Below are positions 1 to 11,959 of a stretch of DNA of 64,000 nucleotides, piece after piece. The notes beneath the pieces were generated by a model. That model saw only the letters and a program-made list of their open reading frames with translations. It ran no database searches and was not told the origin of the DNA. How positions within the stretch are numbered: position 1 is the stretch's first letter; each line of letters starts with the position of its first letter. This DNA is from Vreelandella nigrificans. GTDB lineage: Bacteria > Pseudomonadota > Gammaproteobacteria > Pseudomonadales > Halomonadaceae. The position numbers and the translations under genes were made by a program. The stretch is taken from contig NZ_NWUX01000010.1 in NCBI RefSeq assembly GCF_002374315.1, forward strand, positions 1 to 64,000, read 5' to 3'.

Positions 1-3000
1 TTGGGTAACTCATCTGCACGGCCTTGCTGGATCAGGGCAATTTCTTCCACTAGTAGCTCAAGGGTGGTGTGATCCATGACTAAGTGGTGGCTAGGTAGCT
101 GCAGCAGCCAGCGATTTTGCTCGGCATCATATGCAGCAACTGCCCGTAGCATGGGGGCTCGACGCACATCGATACGATGGTGTTCAGGGTCCACCTCAGC
201 ATGCAGCCGTTCAGCGACGCAGTGAGAACCATTTCCGTCCAAGTCTAGCCATTCGAGGGCTAGTTCGGCATATCGGTAAACCACCTGAACCGGTTCGTGG
301 AGTCCGTCCCAAAGCACTGCAGTACGCAGAATGTCATGACGGTCAATCAGTTTGTTGAAGCAGGCAATAAATGCTTCCAACCGCTCCTGGCAATCAAAAC
401 CGAGTAAATGTTGAGTTACATAGGCATCTCCTTCCTGCTGCAGACGGTGATGGAAGAGGATGCCCTCCTGCAACGGTGCCAGAGGATAGATGTCCTGAAT
501 ATTGCTAGCACCGCCGGGCACTGCCGCTTCGATCGCGTGGATCTCTTCGGCATTAAGCTCGATTAGCGTCAACATCTCAGACTGGAGAGCCTGGCAATCG
601 AGAGGGACTTGATTTGGCGGGATGATAATTTCATCCCGCAATGGCTTCTGGGCTATAGCCTGAGCAAAGGCTGTCAGTTCCGGGTATTGGAACAGGGTAC
701 GCACCTGCGCTGTCAGACCGCGATGCCGCATTTTCTCAAGTACTTTCAGAGCCAGCAGTGAATGGCCACCCAGCTCAAAGAAATTATCGTGTCGGCCCAC
801 CCGTTCGACGCCAAGTATCTCTGACCAGATCTCTGCCAGTGCTTCTTCTATTTCGCCTTGAGGTGGTTCGTACTGCGAGCCGCTGGCTAAAGCAGGTTCA
901 GGAAATGCCTTGCGATCTATCTTTCCATTGGCATTCAACGGCAGTGCATCGAGGGTGACTACGACGCCCGGCACCATATAATCCGGTAGCTTTTGACCCA
1001 GCGCCTCACGTAGTGAGCTGGCGTTGAGTTCAATGTCGGCCTGGGGAACTACATAGGCCACTAGCCTGGAACCATTAGGGCCTTCCTGGGCAATCACCAC
1101 CGTCTCACGCACTTCCGGCTGAGATAGCAGTTGCGCTTCGATCTCCCCCAGCTCGATACGGAAGCCGCGTATTTTCACCTGATGGTCGGTACGCCCCCAG
1201 TACTCAAGTTGACCGTCTTCATGCCAACGCACCAGATCGCCGGTGCGGTAGAGGCGTTCGCCCTGTACAAACGGATCAGCGATAAAACGTTCTGCGGTAA
1301 GGCCAGGGCGGTGCAGATAGCCGCGTGCAAGACCTGCCCCCGACACGTAAAGTTCTCCAGGAACTCCTATGGGGACTCTATTAAGCTGGCTATCCAATAC
1401 ATATGCGCCGAGATCTGGAAGGGCAATCCCAATGGGACTACGCTGACCTGTCAGATCATCAACTGTCACACGCCGGTAGGTGACGTGCACCGTGGTTTCA
1501 GTAATGCCATACATGTTAATCAGACGGGGATGATCATCACCGAAATGCTCAATCCAAGGACGCAGGCTTTCCGGCTCTAATGCTTCACCACCGAAGATCA
1601 CTACACGCAAAGCTAGGCCTTCCGTATTATAGAGATCAGGGGTGGCCATCAACTGCCGGAAAGCTGAAGGGGTCTGGTTTAGCACCGTGATGCGTTGTTG
1701 GCAGAGTAATGCGAGGAAGTCCTCCGGCGAACGACTTACCCAATAGGGCACCAAGACAAGTTTACCGCCTGTACACAGAGCCCCAAACACCTCCCACACT
1801 GAGAAGTCGAAGGCGTAAGAGTGGAACATCGTCCAGGCATCCTGCCCGTCGAAATTGAACCAAGGCTCCGTGGTATCAAGCAATCGCGTCACATTGGCGT
1901 GACATAGCTGCGCCCCTTTAGGTTGCCCTGTGGAGCCCGAGGTGTAGATCACATAAGCAAGATTTTCGCCGTGCAGCGCCACGTTTGGATTGGTCGACGC
2001 ATGATGCGTCACATCCAACTGATCCATTTCAATGGCATTCAGGCTCCCCACAGCCGGCAAGATGTCGCGCAGGTGCTGTTGGGTAAGCAGCAGCTCGATG
2101 CCACTGTCCTCGACCATATAGGCCAACCGATCACTCGGATAATCTGGATCTAGCGGCACATAGGCGCCACCCGCTTTGAGAATACCCAACAGCCCCACCA
2201 CCATCTCAATAGAGCGCTCAACAGCGATACCCACCCGCGTCTCAGGCTTTACGCCTAGGCCGATCAGGTAGTGGGCCAACTGGTTGGCGCGGGTATTGAG
2301 TTCGGTGTAGTTGAGCGACTGATCTTCGAATACTAGTGCCGTAGCCTCTGGGGTTGCCGCAGCTTGGCGCTCTATCACGTGATGGATGGGTTCGACCGGA
2401 CTATCGGTTGCTTCGCGGCTTCCCCAATCGCGTAACAGTGCTTTTTCGGCATTGTCAGGGAGCTCTATGGAGCAGAGTTGTGTTTCTGGCTTCTCTAATA
2501 AGACTCCTAGTACTTCCTGGTAATAACCAATCAATCGGTGGATGGTTTTTTCATCGAATAGATCGGAATTGAACTCTAGAGCGCCAACCACTTGCTCCTG
2601 CTCGATGAAAATATCCAGAGATAACTCAAACTTTGCACTCGTCTGCGAAATATCGATCAGTTCGATAGACACATCATCTAACTGAAGCTGTTCGGTATCA
2701 GATCTGAACTGAAGGCCAAATATGACCTGAAACAACGGTTGTCGAACGGGATCCCGCTTTACTTTCCGTTGTTCGAGCAAGACTTCCAACGGCATATCAG
2801 CATAGTTAAGCGAGCCCACTGCATCCTTTTTAACCTGCCGACATACGTCACGCAGCGTCATAGCAGGATTCACTCGTACTCGAAAAGGCAGTGTCGTGAT
2901 GAAGAAGCCAACGACCTCCTGAAACTCCTCCTGCTGGCGCCCTGACGACGGTACGCCAATAGCGAAATCATGCTGCCCACAATAGCGGGCCAGGACTACT

Positions 3001-3866
3001 TGCCAGGCGGCGAAGAGTGGCACGAAAGGAGTAAAGCGCTCTTGGTGACAAAAGGCTTTTAGGGAACTGGCGAGGCTGCTATCCAACACGAAACGCTTTG
3101 TGGCACCCCGAAATTCTTGCTGTTTGGGATAGACATGATCAGTGGTGATTTCTAACGGCGGGACATCATCCCCAAGATGCTCATTCCAATACTTAAGTTC
3201 CTTATTAATATCTCCCGTTGCCACTCTCTTTTGTTGCTGTAGTACATAGTCGCCATATTGCACGGGCAAGCTTGGAAGCTTTGCATTTCTGTCTTGGCTC
3301 AATGCCTGGCGATAGGCTTCACTCAGGTCGGATTCGATGATGCGGTTAGACCAAGCATCCGAGATAATGTGGTGAAGACAAACAACTAATACGTAACTCT
3401 TTTCCTCCAGCTTGATCAAACGGGCTACCAGCAATGGTGGCGCGCCTAAATCGAAGACATGCTGCGCGACATTCTGGATAGAACGCTCCAGCCTTTCGCC
3501 CTGCTCCGGTGCAGCCAGCTCAGAGAGATCTTCTCTACGAATAGAAAAAGGGACGCTGGGGAGCACAGACTGGTGTGGTACACCGTTGCGCTCGAAGAAT
3601 CGGGTTCTCAATACGCTATGGCGTTGAATCAGTGCTTGAAAGGCGCGCTCTAGCGCCCCTGCATCCACGTTTCCGGTAAGCTGATAAGCACGCGGCTGGT
3701 TGTAGGCGGTAAGATCCGGCGAATAACGATGCAGGAACCAAAGCTGCTGCTGGGAGTATGACAACGGCAACACAACATCTTCACGAACGGCTTCAGACAC
3801 TCCATCTTGCCCTTCCCTGCCATTACCAGGTGCTGCCACATCTTGTGGATGAGCCACTTCCTTCAT
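1..3866 (-). CDS. NRPS, C-A(Thr)-T-E/C..., partial (3' end outside window)
   Basis: This is the third siderophore NRPS protein, translated by hand for about 1288 codons and running off the left edge. Domains in order: condensation (about 15-450; HHIISDAW near 162, so the usual Gly of HHxxxDG is Ala), adenylation (about 475-990; P-loop near 642), carrier domain (GGHSLL near 1035), then a second condensation-like domain from about 1115. The adenylation code read by eye is D-F-W-N-I-G-M-V-H plus the invariant Lys, the known threonine code. The last domain begins with HHRLQQEGD, which fits the extended HH-x(5)-GD motif of dual epimerisation/condensation domains, and its second motif is HHLVMDH. 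Inference: L-Thr is loaded, epimerised and passed on as D-Thr. The ATG at 3866 has a GAGG 8 nt upstream. The gene follows the Asp module after 58 bp, presumably in one operon. Confidence 0.93.
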   Translation of the reverse strand, partial: MKEVAHPQDVAAPGNGREGQDGVSEAVREDVVLPLSYSQQQLWFLHRYSPDLTAYNQPRAYQLTGNVDAGALERAFQALIQRHSVLRTRFFERNGVPHQSVLPSVPFSIRREDLSELAAPEQGERLERSIQNVAQHVFDLGAPPLLVARLIKLEEKSYVLVVCLHHIISDAWSNRIIESDLSEAYRQALSQDRNAKLPSLPVQYGDYVLQQQKRVATGDINKELKYWNEHLGDDVPPLEITTDHVYPKQQEFRGATKRFVLDSSLASSLKAFCHQERFTPFVPLFAAWQVVLARYCGQHDFAIGVPSSGRQQEEFQEVVGFFITTLPFRVRVNPAMTLRDVCRQVKKDAVGSLNYADMPLEVLLEQRKVKRDPVRQPLFQVIFGLQFRSDTEQLQLDDVSIELIDISQTSAKFELSLDIFIEQEQVVGALEFNSDLFDEKTIHRLIGYYQEVLGVLLEKPETQLCSIELPDNAEKALLRDWGSREATDSPVEPIHHVIERQAAATPEATALVFEDQSLNYTELNTRANQLAHYLIGLGVKPETRVGIAVERSIEMVVGLLGILKAGGAYVPLDPDYPSDRLAYMVEDSGIELLLTQQHLRDILPAVGSLNAIEMDQLDVTHHASTNPNVALHGENLAYVIYTSGSTGQPKGAQLCHANVTRLLDTTEPWFNFDGQDAWTMFHSYAFDFSVWEVFGALCTGGKLVLVPYWVSRSPEDFLALLCQQRITVLNQTPSAFRQLMATPDLYNTEGLALRVVIFGGEALEPESLRPWIEHFGDDHPRLINMYGITETTVHVTYRRVTVDDLTGQRSPIGIALPDLGAYVLDSQLNRVPIGVPGELYVSGAGLARGYLHRPGLTAERFIADPFVQGERLYRTGDLVRWHEDGQLEYWGRTDHQVKIRGFRIELGEIEAQLLSQPEVRETVVIAQEGPNGSRLVAYVVPQADIELNASSLREALGQKLPDYMVPGVVVTLDALPLNANGKIDRKAFPEPALASGSQYEPPQGEIEEALAEIWSEILGVERVGRHDNFFELGGHSLLALKVLEKMRHRGLTAQVRTLFQYPELTAFAQAIAQKPLRDEIIIPPNQVPLDCQALQSEMLTLIELNAEEIHAIEAAVPGGASNIQDIYPLAPLQEGILFHHRLQQEGDAYVTQHLLGFDCQERLEAFIACFNKLIDRHDILRTAVLWDGLHEPVQVVYRYAELALEWLDLDGNGSHCVAERLHAEVDPEHHRIDVRRAPMLRAVAAYDAEQNRWLLQLPSHHLVMDHTTLELLVEEIALIQQGRADELP

Positions 3867-3924
3867 CGCTAAATCCTCGTCCTTAACCACATTACAAATA
3901 TTTTTGCCAGGTAAACTTGGCATC

Positions 3925-6900
3925 TCAATTGGTATCAAACGCGGCTAGCGCGCTCGTGCTGACTTCAGCGACACTCTCGCGTAGAGCAGCACCCAACTCA
4001 GCAACGGTGGGATGATCGAACACCACACCGGGGGCTATCTCGACCCCGAACTGCTTACGAATGCGTGCCACCAGCTTGATCACCAGCAAGGAGTGCCCAC
4101 CCAGCTCGAAGAAATCGTCATCAATGCCGATCTCATCACGACCAAGCAGATCAGCCATGGCTTGACACAGGTTGGCTTCCACGGCATCCCGGGGCTTCAC
4201 CAGGGTTTTTCTTTCCGCGGTTTTTTGGGCCAAGGCTTCTAGCGCGGAGGTGTCTACCTTGCCGTTACCTAGGCGGGGGAAATGCTCAACAGGGATAAAA
4301 TGAGAAGGGCGCATGGGCTCGGGTAGCAGGGCCGTCAGCTGCTTGCGAAGCTGGGCCTGGCCTTCAATGGACGTTACCTCGGCGTCAGCGATCAGGAACG
4401 CTACGAGCTCCTGGGTATCACTGCCCCTCCCCATCAGGCGAACCAGGCTCTGTTTAACCCCTGGCTGTGCTTGCAACATGCTTTCGATTTCCGCAGGTTC
4501 AACACGAAAGCCGCGTAGCTTGATCTGGTCGTCAGCTCGCCCAATAAGGCGTACGCCACCCTCGGGTAGTACACACGCCAGATCGCCAGTGCGATAGAGC
4601 CGTTCACCGGGAATAAAGGGATCTTCGACAAACGAGGAAGCATCGCTATTGAGATAGCCGCGCGCCAGTTGGGCGCCGCCCAGATACAGCTCACCTACGG
4701 CACCAGTGGGGGTCGCGTGCAAGTTATCGTCAAGTACTCGATAGCGGCAGTTCGGTAGCAGCTGGGTTAGCGGCAACGGGCCTGCAATATCCTGCGACAG
4801 CGATACCGGGTGCACCATAACGCCCACCGTAGCTTCTGTAGGGCCATAGTGGTTGTATAGTTGGCTCTCAGGCGAAATCCGCGCAATGCTCGAAAGTAAG
4901 GCAGGTGAAGCTGCCTCGCCGCCTAGAACCAGCGTTTTAGGCAACCGGGGAACTTCGCACTCCAGCAGGGCCTCCAGATGAGACGGCACTATCTTGAGCG
5001 CATCGATATCGGCCACCGACATAAAGCGCGCAAAGTGGTCGCCATCCTGCATATCGTCAGGTGCGGCGATCACCAGGCGGGCACCATTGAACAATGCACC
5101 GAACAGCGCTGTATTACCCAGGTCGGTGGCTAGCGACCCGGTCAGTGCCCAGCGCTGGCATACCGATAGCCCCATGGCCTTTGTGGCACCGGCGACGTAG
5201 TTGAGCAGTTGACCATACTCAATCACCACGCCTTTGGGCGTGCCTGTGGAGCCAGAGGTATAGAGGATATAGGCCACGTCGTTGAGGCCAGGTTCTGGAA
5301 ACGACAATGCGCCACTAGCCGACTCTTCGATGCCTATTGGCAGCCCTACACTGCGGATACCAGGCAGGGCCAGTGCTGTGAGTTCCGCCTCGTCGTTTTC
5401 AGCGCTCACCACTAGAGCGGGCTGGGCATCCTCAAGCACTCGCCGCTTACGCTCTACGGGCCACTCCGTGTCGAGCGGCAGGTAGGCGGCACCTGCACGC
5501 CATACTGCCAGTAGCAGCACGACCAAATCGGTGGAGCGGGACAGGTTGAGCGCAACATAATCCCCATGTTTGACGCCCTGGTTATCCAGCCACTGCGCGA
5601 TACCATAAATGCGGGTTTCTAATTGGGCGTAGCTCAGCGTGCGGCCCTGCTCCTCAATGGCAATGGCATCCGGCGTCGAAGCAGCCCAAGCGGCGATATG
5701 GGCAGCTACGCTACGCTCGCCCACGTCGAGCACACTCCCCTCACTCGACAGTAATCCCTGCTGTTGCTCTAGGGAAATCAGCGGCACCGAAAATAGCTTT
5801 TGCGCGGGGTCAGCCAGGCCCGCCTGTAGCAGCGTCTGGTACTGACCCAGCAGACACTCGGCCGCTGCTCGGCTATAGCATGATGGGTCGGTATAGAGCG
5901 TCGCCACCACGCCGCTCTCAATGCGACCAATGTGCAAGGCAAGTTCAAATTCTGCCGATGGCCCAGGCAATTTTCGCAAGCGCCACTGCAAACCGGTCGT
6001 ATTTAATTCATCCACTCCCTCTGAAAATCCGAATCCCGCTGCGAGGTGGCGCTTATCGGGCAGCGCATCAATCGACCAATACTCTTGAGCCTGGGTATGC
6101 GCCTCTAGCTGCTCTGCTAAACGGGTAATCCAGCTAGAGAAGTCACTATCAGCGACACCTTCAACCAGCACCGGCAGCACCTTGTCGAAGAGCCCGATCG
6201 CCCCTTGCATCACCTCGTAATCCTGGCGACAGTCGTGTTGCCAACCACCTATTACACTCTCATTACTACTAATTCTGGCGAGTAACGCCCACCAAGCCGC
6301 CTGCAGCACTACCTCTGCGGATACTTGAAGCTCGTCTGCCAGGCTATCGATACGCGCTACCAAGTCTGGTTCTAGTTCCCAGGCCACATACTCATGTTCT
6401 GCTCGCACGTCATGGCGGTTCGCTTGCCTGGCAGGTAAACGGCATGCTCCTGCCTGCTCGGCATGCTGCTGGTGCCCTTGCCAGTACTCACGGCCCTCTT
6501 CGGCGTCATCGTCGTTTTCGAGCGAAGCGCGCCACTCGATGAACTGGGAATACTGCAGCGCAGACTCATCATCGGCGCCTCCGCTCTGATCGTAAGCATC
6601 CGCCAACGCCGAGAACAGCGACTGCAGGCTGCTACGATCCGCCACTAACGCCGAAACAGCCAGTACTAATACCCAGGTTGTTTCACCAGTACGCAGCAGC
6701 GCTGGACGCAGCAGCTCACCACTCTCAATGGCCATGGGCCGGTGCTTGAGTGACTCGCTATAGTTATTAAGCCAGTTGTTAAGATCGTCGTTGAGCAGCG
6801 CTTCCTTGTCATCGCTGCCACGTAAGTCCTCATGCCGCCACTCGATAGCAGGAAGGTTTTCAAGCGCTTGGTGACGCAGCCCGCGGTACCCGGCCACGCT

Positions 6901-7128
6901 CTTCAAAGCCGTTGATAGGGCTTCATGCTGTAGCCTAAGGTCGCTCAGTGCACGCTCCAACCGCGAGCTATCAAGAGCACCTTGGATATCGACCACCATG
7001 ACAGTAGCCTGCGCCGATGCTGCCTGCTGGGTATCATTTTCATTAGCTTCCGCCGCCATCAACACTGCGCGCTGTTCAGGGCTAAGCGGCCAATGGGCAA
7101 GGCTCTGCTGTTCCGTTATCGCATTCAT
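3925..7128 (-). CDS. NRPS, interface/inactive C - A(Asp) - T
   Basis: 1067 residues. The N-terminal ~440 residues belong to the condensation superfamily, but the HHxxxDG site reads SALVADR (near residue 159), so both histidines are missing and it cannot be a normal condensation catalyst. Adenylation follows (P-loop [11 protein letters not shown] near 624), then a carrier domain (GGHSLL near 1008). There is no thioesterase and the protein ends about 50 residues after the carrier. The specificity code read by eye is D-L-T-K-V-G-H-V-G-K, the aspartate code. Inactive C-like domains directly upstream of an Asp A domain are known as interface domains, which dock a TauD-family aspartyl beta-hydroxylase; such a hydroxylase is fused to the preceding protein. 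Inference: carrier-bound Asp is beta-hydroxylated here to give an iron ligand. It starts 25 bp after the upstream gene. Confidence 0.94.
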   Translation of the reverse strand: MNAITEQQSLAHWPLSPEQRAVLMAAEANENDTQQAASAQATVMVVDIQGALDSSRLERALSDLRLQHEALSTALKSVAGYRGLRHQALENLPAIEWRHEDLRGSDDKEALLNDDLNNWLNNYSESLKHRPMAIESGELLRPALLRTGETTWVLVLAVSALVADRSSLQSLFSALADAYDQSGGADDESALQYSQFIEWRASLENDDDAEEGREYWQGHQQHAEQAGACRLPARQANRHDVRAEHEYVAWELEPDLVARIDSLADELQVSAEVVLQAAWWALLARISSNESVIGGWQHDCRQDYEVMQGAIGLFDKVLPVLVEGVADSDFSSWITRLAEQLEAHTQAQEYWSIDALPDKRHLAAGFGFSEGVDELNTTGLQWRLRKLPGPSAEFELALHIGRIESGVVATLYTDPSCYSRAAAECLLGQYQTLLQAGLADPAQKLFSVPLISLEQQQGLLSSEGSVLDVGERSVAAHIAAWAASTPDAIAIEEQGRTLSYAQLETRIYGIAQWLDNQGVKHGDYVALNLSRSTDLVVLLLAVWRAGAAYLPLDTEWPVERKRRVLEDAQPALVVSAENDEAELTALALPGIRSVGLPIGIEESASGALSFPEPGLNDVAYILYTSGSTGTPKGVVIEYGQLLNYVAGATKAMGLSVCQRWALTGSLATDLGNTALFGALFNGARLVIAAPDDMQDGDHFARFMSVADIDALKIVPSHLEALLECEVPRLPKTLVLGGEAASPALLSSIARISPESQLYNHYGPTEATVGVMVHPVSLSQDIAGPLPLTQLLPNCRYRVLDDNLHATPTGAVGELYLGGAQLARGYLNSDASSFVEDPFIPGERLYRTGDLACVLPEGGVRLIGRADDQIKLRGFRVEPAEIESMLQAQPGVKQSLVRLMGRGSDTQELVAFLIADAEVTSIEGQAQLRKQLTALLPEPMRPSHFIPVEHFPRLGNGKVDTSALEALAQKTAERKTLVKPRDAVEANLCQAMADLLGRDEIGIDDDFFELGGHSLLVIKLVARIRKQFGVEIAPGVVFDHPTVAELGAALRESVAEVSTSALAAFDTN

Positions 7129-7153
7129 TTATCGACTCCCAATACCCGTAACT

Positions 7154-10100
7154 TTATTGGCCGACCAACTCGGCATCGGCACTTGCCCCTTGGGCCTCTT
7201 CCAGCGCCGAACGCTCATAGATGTCTCCCATCGCCACCACAATCTTGCGTGGCCCCTCGTAGGGATCCCGGGCATGGGCCGCTAACATGTTGTCGACCAT
7301 CACCACATCGCCCCGGCGCCAGTCGAAGCGCACCGCGCAGGCTTCGTAGGCATCGCCGACAACCTTCATCATCTCGTCGCTAATCACGGATCCATCACCG
7401 AAATAGACATTGCGTGGCAGGCGCTCCTGGCCAACCATCCCAAGCAGGTCTTCTTTCACATCAGGCTCAAGGCAGCTGACGTGGTGGAGCTGCACCTGAT
7501 TGAAGAACACTCGATCACCGGTCACTGGATGCGTCACCACTGCAGGGCAGCGCGTGCGTGTCTGCAGCTCATCATCGCCCAACCACTGCCACTCGATTCC
7601 CCCCTCTTTGAGCCGCGCTTCAACCTCCTCCCTGCTATCGGTTTTGAAAAAGTCTCGCCAGCTCACGTCCAGATTGCGGGTGAAGGTGCGCACATAAAGC
7701 AGCTCTTTGCGCTCGAACTCCTCCACCACGTCGGCGGGCAGTTGGCGTAACATCTCGCGGCAATCAACGATCGGGGTGGCGCCTCCAACAGGAGAGGGGA
7801 ACTCGCAGAAGAACAGCTGCTTGCGCGGCCAACGCTCCAAATGCGAACTCTCATTGTGATAAAGAATCATCTGGCGCTCAGGGTAGGGAGTTGAACGATA
7901 GGTATTGCGCCCCCCTTCTTTCTTGGGCAGGTCACCATAATTGCCGTAAAGGCCCGGCTGGATAGCCTCAGCAAAAGCTTCAAACTCTTGCGGAGTGGTC
8001 AGACCAAAGTTACGGAACAGAATGCCTGCGTGCGTGCGTAAGTGTTGCTCGATAAAATCACGCTGGGAGGTTGCCCATGCAACCGCATCAAGGTCAGCGT
8101 CCGTCGCTTCGATCACGAGAGGAAAGACTCTTTTTTCGTCGAGCAATGCCGTTCGTATCGGTGAATCACTGTTGGTCGAGGGGCGCGCACCTGGCTGGGA
8201 TTTCAGGCTGCCAAGCTTGTTGAGTTTGGAACCTTTTGAAAGCTTGTTTTGCATAGCGTGTTTCTCCATTAGGGGTAAGCGAAACTCCTCGACGGGCATG
8301 TTGGGAGCTTCCACGATCTGCGCTAGTAGCGACTGCCAGGCACCGGTTAAGTGCTCAATGGTTTCGCGTCGGTACAAGGTAGTGGCGTAGACCCACTCGA
8401 CTGATAGTCCGGTATCACTCTCATCAACGAATACCGCCATATCGAACTTCGACTCCTGCCTGGGCTGAGGCATTACCTCCACCTCAAGACCCGGTAGTGA
8501 GAACCGCTCGGTTGGCGTGTTTTGTAGTACGAAGAGGGTTTGTATTAGGGGGGAGCGATCGCGCTCACGGCCAATCCCCGAAAGCTCGACAATTCTGTCG
8601 AAGGGAACATTTTGATGATCGAACGCATCCAGCACGCTGGTCTGTACTTGCTCAAGCCAGTGGCCGAAATCAATCTGTCCATCAGTCAAACGAGACCGCA
8701 GCGGGATTACATTGACAAAAAATCCTATCAACGGCTCAACACTGGGATGGCTACGGCCAGCGACATCGGTTCCCACCACTAAGTCATGCTGCCGGGTCTG
8801 GCGATGCATCAACAGCTGAAAACTCGCCAACAGCAGCGTAAATAGCGTGGTGCCACGCTGTGCGGCAAGCTTGTTCAACGCTTGTGATAGGTCTGGACTC
8901 AGTTTCATGCTCAGGGCACTACCGGCATGCGATACTTGACTAGGCCTAGCGAAATCCGCCGGTAGAGTTGAGAGCGGTGGGGCACTGTTTAGATAACGGC
9001 GCCAGAAGGTTGCGCTTTGCTCAAAGGCCTCTCCCGACAGTGCTTTCTCATGCCAAGCAGCATAGTCCACGTACTGAATACCAAGTTCGGGTAACCCAGA
9101 CTCCTCCCCTTCCAGCAATCCCCCGTACAGAGTGGCAAATTCCCGGATGAATACGCTCGTGGACCAGCCGTCGAAGACGATGTGGTGAATCACCAGGATC
9201 AGGGCGTGCTCTTGTGCACCAAAACGCAGTAACCCCGCCTTAATTAGAGGCCCAGTGGCAAGATCTAACGGTGTGTTCGCATACTCGGTGAAAGTATCTT
9301 GCAGATATCGCTGTTGCTCCTGCTCTGCAAGATCGCTGCAGTCCAAAACAGGAAGTTCGATGTTTCGCTGATCCTCTACAACCGCGATGGGATCACCGCT
9401 CTCGCTTTCAGGGTAGTGGGTACGTAATGCTTCATGCCGCGCAACGATGGCATTAACAGTTCTTTCCAGAACCTCTATATTCAATTCCCCTTTCAGGGAA
9501 AATAGCGCAGGAAGGTTATAAGCGGCACGCTCAAGGTCGCCCGCCTGACTTGCTAAGCGATCAACCAACCAGAGCCGACGCTGGACAGGTGCTAAAGGTA
9601 GTTCCGAATGGCGAGAAATCGGTATCAGTGGATTCTGGACACCTCCCTGATGGGAGGCCAAAGGAGTCGCCAACCGGCGCTCTACCTCATCAACCACGTC
9701 ACAAAAGCGCGGCTTTTCCATGACCGATCTGGTTGGGAAATCAATCGCCCAATGGTCGCTAATGCGTGAAGCCAACTGCACCGCCGCCAGAGAATTACCA
9801 CCGCTGGCAAAGAAGTGGGCATCTCTTCCTAGTGACTTACTTTGCGACAGAGTCTCGTCATCCCCCAGCACTTGGCACCAGAGCTTCGCTAACGTCTGCT
9901 CCGTTTTGCTCCCGAATTCCGCGATAGATTGCGATGCCTTTCCACCACTGGTGTTACCGTCACCACCGCTGACAAAATGCCCAAAGGCGTGAACGGCGTA
10001 GGCATCCAGACTCCCCGTCTCCCAGCCTTGACGGCAGGCGCTGCGCTGTAGCTTGCCGCTGGAGGTTTTGGGGAGGCCACCGGGGTTGAGTAGTAGCACA

Positions 10101-11806
10101 ACAGAAAGTGGTTCATGGCAAGCGGACCCTACCGCCTCACTCAGCGCTTCGACCAACTTCTCGGCGGGCACTAGCTTCTGTATGCCGCGAGAGACTTCTG
10201 CCGCAACGCCGATCCCTTCAGCACCTTCGGGGGTGGTCACTGCAAAGGCTGCAATGCGCCCCTTACGGACCGCTTCTACCTCAGCCTCGATAGCACACTC
10301 GACATCCTGGGGGTAGACGTTATGGCCGCGCAGAATGATCAAGTCTTTAATACGCCCGGCGATATACAGCTGCCCTTGGTGTAAAAAGCCTAAATCGCCG
10401 GTGCGTAGCCAGCGATCGTCTTGGGCGTCGTGGCCCAGTGCATTGGCATCGTGAGCATCGCTATCGTGGGCACCGGTACGTTGCCAGCTAACGCCATCAC
10501 GGGTAACAAAGGTTTTGGCGGTTGCTTCAGGGTTATGCCAATACCCATGCGCCACGCTGGGCCCATTGACCCAGATCTCGCCAACGTCGCCTTCGGGCAG
10601 CGAGTGAAGCCCTTCGGGATCGACAATATCGATAGTGTGATCGGGTTGCGGCGTGCCACAGCCCACCAGGGTATTGCCTTCGGCTGTTGAGGACGCCTGC
10701 CCCTGAGCCAGCAATTGTTGCGAAAAAGCAGTGCCAAGTACCCCCGTACCACGAGGATTACAGCTAACCAGCAGTGTGGCTTCAGCTAAGCCATAGCAGG
10801 GAGCGGCGGTGTCAGCGGCGAACCCCGCTGGCAGGAAGCGCTCAATAAAGGCTGTAAGGGTATCGTAGCGCACGGGTTCAGCGCCTGAGAACGCTACCCG
10901 CCAGCTGGATAAATCGAGTGTCTCAATCTGTTCGTCGCGAATACGCTCAAGGCACAGCCGGTAGGCGAAATCGGGGCCACCACTGATGGTACCTCCGTAG
11001 CGGGAGATCGCTTCCAGCCAGCGTACCGGCCGCTGCAAAAAGAAGGTCGGGCTCATCAATACCGCAGGAATGCCACGATAGATGGGCTGGAGTAGGCCGC
11101 CGATCAGCCCCATATCGTGGTAAAGCGGCAGCCAACTAACGAAGACATCGTCAGCACCAATCGAGAAGCCTGTCTCGATAGCGCGCTCGTTAGCCATCAG
11201 ATTGCCATGGCTGACCATAACGCCTTTGGGCGTGGCCGTGGAACCGGAGGTGTATTGCAAAAAGGCGATATCACCACGCTTAGGGAAATGCTCGACCCAG
11301 TGTTCAGCGCGGCTCTCATCTACGGCATCCACGGGGATCAATTCCGCACTACCGAAGCCTTCACTTGCCGATGCGACCACATCGATAATCGTCGTAGAGG
11401 TAAGCACACAAACGGCCTGGGAGTCGGCTGCAATGGCCAATAAGCGTGCCAAGTGCTGCTGTTTGGCCGACTCCGGTGGGAAGACCGGTACAGCAATTAC
11501 CCCAGCGTACAGGCAAGCGAAAAATGCCACTACATAGTGCTCATCGTTATCCAGCAGGATCAAAGCACGCTCACCAACCGCGAACCGCTGCTGTAGCTCG
11601 CTGGCCAAAGCACGTGAACGCCACTCTAGGGTGGAGTAATCAAGGATAGTTTCACCTTGAGCGTTCACCACAATCAGCGCCCTGTCGCTGGGCCTTTCAC
11701 GGGCTAAGCGACTTAAATGCTCGACATAGCTTTTAAAAGCGTCGTTTCTAAGAGCATCGTTATGGGACGGATGGCTGTTCATTGTCTGGGTGTGCCTTGT
11801 ATCCAT
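7154..11806 (-). CDS. NRPS loading protein: FAAL - ACP - C - TauD/SyrP-like hydroxylase
   Basis: 1550 residues. Residues about 20-610 are a fatty acyl-AMP ligase (YTSGSTATPKG near 185, PLYHDMGLIGG near 232, YGLAEATL near 340). An acyl carrier domain follows (GGNSLAAV, Ser near 671). A canonical condensation domain follows (HHIVFDGWS near 874, C-terminal HQNVPFDRIVE). The last ~310 residues are a TauD-family Fe(II)/2-oxoglutarate dioxygenase of the SyrP aspartyl beta-hydroxylase type (HNE near 1316 and distal His near 1511 as iron ligands, downstream GPRK arginine). Inference: it activates a fatty acid, acylates the first amino acid and hydroxylates carrier-bound Asp on the next protein. The start at 11806 is preferred (AGG 7 nt upstream) over the ATG at 11782. 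A 153-bp gap separates it from the phosphopantetheinyl transferase gene, so it may also have its own promoter. Confidence 0.94.
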   Translation of the reverse strand: MDTRHTQTMNSHPSHNDALRNDAFKSYVEHLSRLARERPSDRALIVVNAQGETILDYSTLEWRSRALASELQQRFAVGERALILLDNDEHYVVAFFACLYAGVIAVPVFPPESAKQQHLARLLAIAADSQAVCVLTSTTIIDVVASASEGFGSAELIPVDAVDESRAEHWVEHFPKRGDIAFLQYTSGSTATPKGVMVSHGNLMANERAIETGFSIGADDVFVSWLPLYHDMGLIGGLLQPIYRGIPAVLMSPTFFLQRPVRWLEAISRYGGTISGGPDFAYRLCLERIRDEQIETLDLSSWRVAFSGAEPVRYDTLTAFIERFLPAGFAADTAAPCYGLAEATLLVSCNPRGTGVLGTAFSQQLLAQGQASSTAEGNTLVGCGTPQPDHTIDIVDPEGLHSLPEGDVGEIWVNGPSVAHGYWHNPEATAKTFVTRDGVSWQRTGAHDSDAHDANALGHDAQDDRWLRTGDLGFLHQGQLYIAGRIKDLIILRGHNVYPQDVECAIEAEVEAVRKGRIAAFAVTTPEGAEGIGVAAEVSRGIQKLVPAEKLVEALSEAVGSACHEPLSVVLLLNPGGLPKTSSGKLQRSACRQGWETGSLDAYAVHAFGHFVSGGDGNTSGGKASQSIAEFGSKTEQTLAKLWCQVLGDDETLSQSKSLGRDAHFFASGGNSLAAVQLASRISDHWAIDFPTRSVMEKPRFCDVVDEVERRLATPLASHQGGVQNPLIPISRHSELPLAPVQRRLWLVDRLASQAGDLERAAYNLPALFSLKGELNIEVLERTVNAIVARHEALRTHYPESESGDPIAVVEDQRNIELPVLDCSDLAEQEQQRYLQDTFTEYANTPLDLATGPLIKAGLLRFGAQEHALILVIHHIVFDGWSTSVFIREFATLYGGLLEGEESGLPELGIQYVDYAAWHEKALSGEAFEQSATFWRRYLNSAPPLSTLPADFARPSQVSHAGSALSMKLSPDLSQALNKLAAQRGTTLFTLLLASFQLLMHRQTRQHDLVVGTDVAGRSHPSVEPLIGFFVNVIPLRSRLTDGQIDFGHWLEQVQTSVLDAFDHQNVPFDRIVELSGIGRERDRSPLIQTLFVLQNTPTERFSLPGLEVEVMPQPRQESKFDMAVFVDESDTGLSVEWVYATTLYRRETIEHLTGAWQSLLAQIVEAPNMPVEEFRLPLMEKHAMQNKLSKGSKLNKLGSLKSQPGARPSTNSDSPIRTALLDEKRVFPLVIEATDADLDAVAWATSQRDFIEQHLRTHAGILFRNFGLTTPQEFEAFAEAIQPGLYGNYGDLPKKEGGRNTYRSTPYPERQMILYHNESSHLERWPRKQLFFCEFPSPVGGATPIVDCREMLRQLPADVVEEFERKELLYVRTFTRNLDVSWRDFFKTDSREEVEARLKEGGIEWQWLGDDELQTRTRCPAVVTHPVTGDRVFFNQVQLHHVSCLEPDVKEDLLGMVGQERLPRNVYFGDGSVISDEMMKVVGDAYEACAVRFDWRRGDVVMVDNMLAAHARDPYEGPRKIVVAMGDIYERSALEEAQGASADAELVGQ

Positions 11807-11959
11807 GTGCGTACCTGCTAAAAGTTCGAATCCTGAGAATAAAGAGTCAGTACAGAGCGTTGCTGCTGTGGCAGCGTCGAGGAATACTCAAGCTTGGCAG
11901 CTCCAGTCCCTTAGATGATTTAAACTCTGTCCTGATATGCCTCACTGATGTGTACATAC

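Noticed and set aside
6982..7383. Long open frames on the plus strand across the NRPS genes (also at 1131-1580, 7995-8390, 11117-11443, 13052-13381)
   Set aside because: They lie opposite strongly supported NRPS and thioesterase coding sequence, have no family resemblance, and their composition follows the third-codon bias of the real genes.
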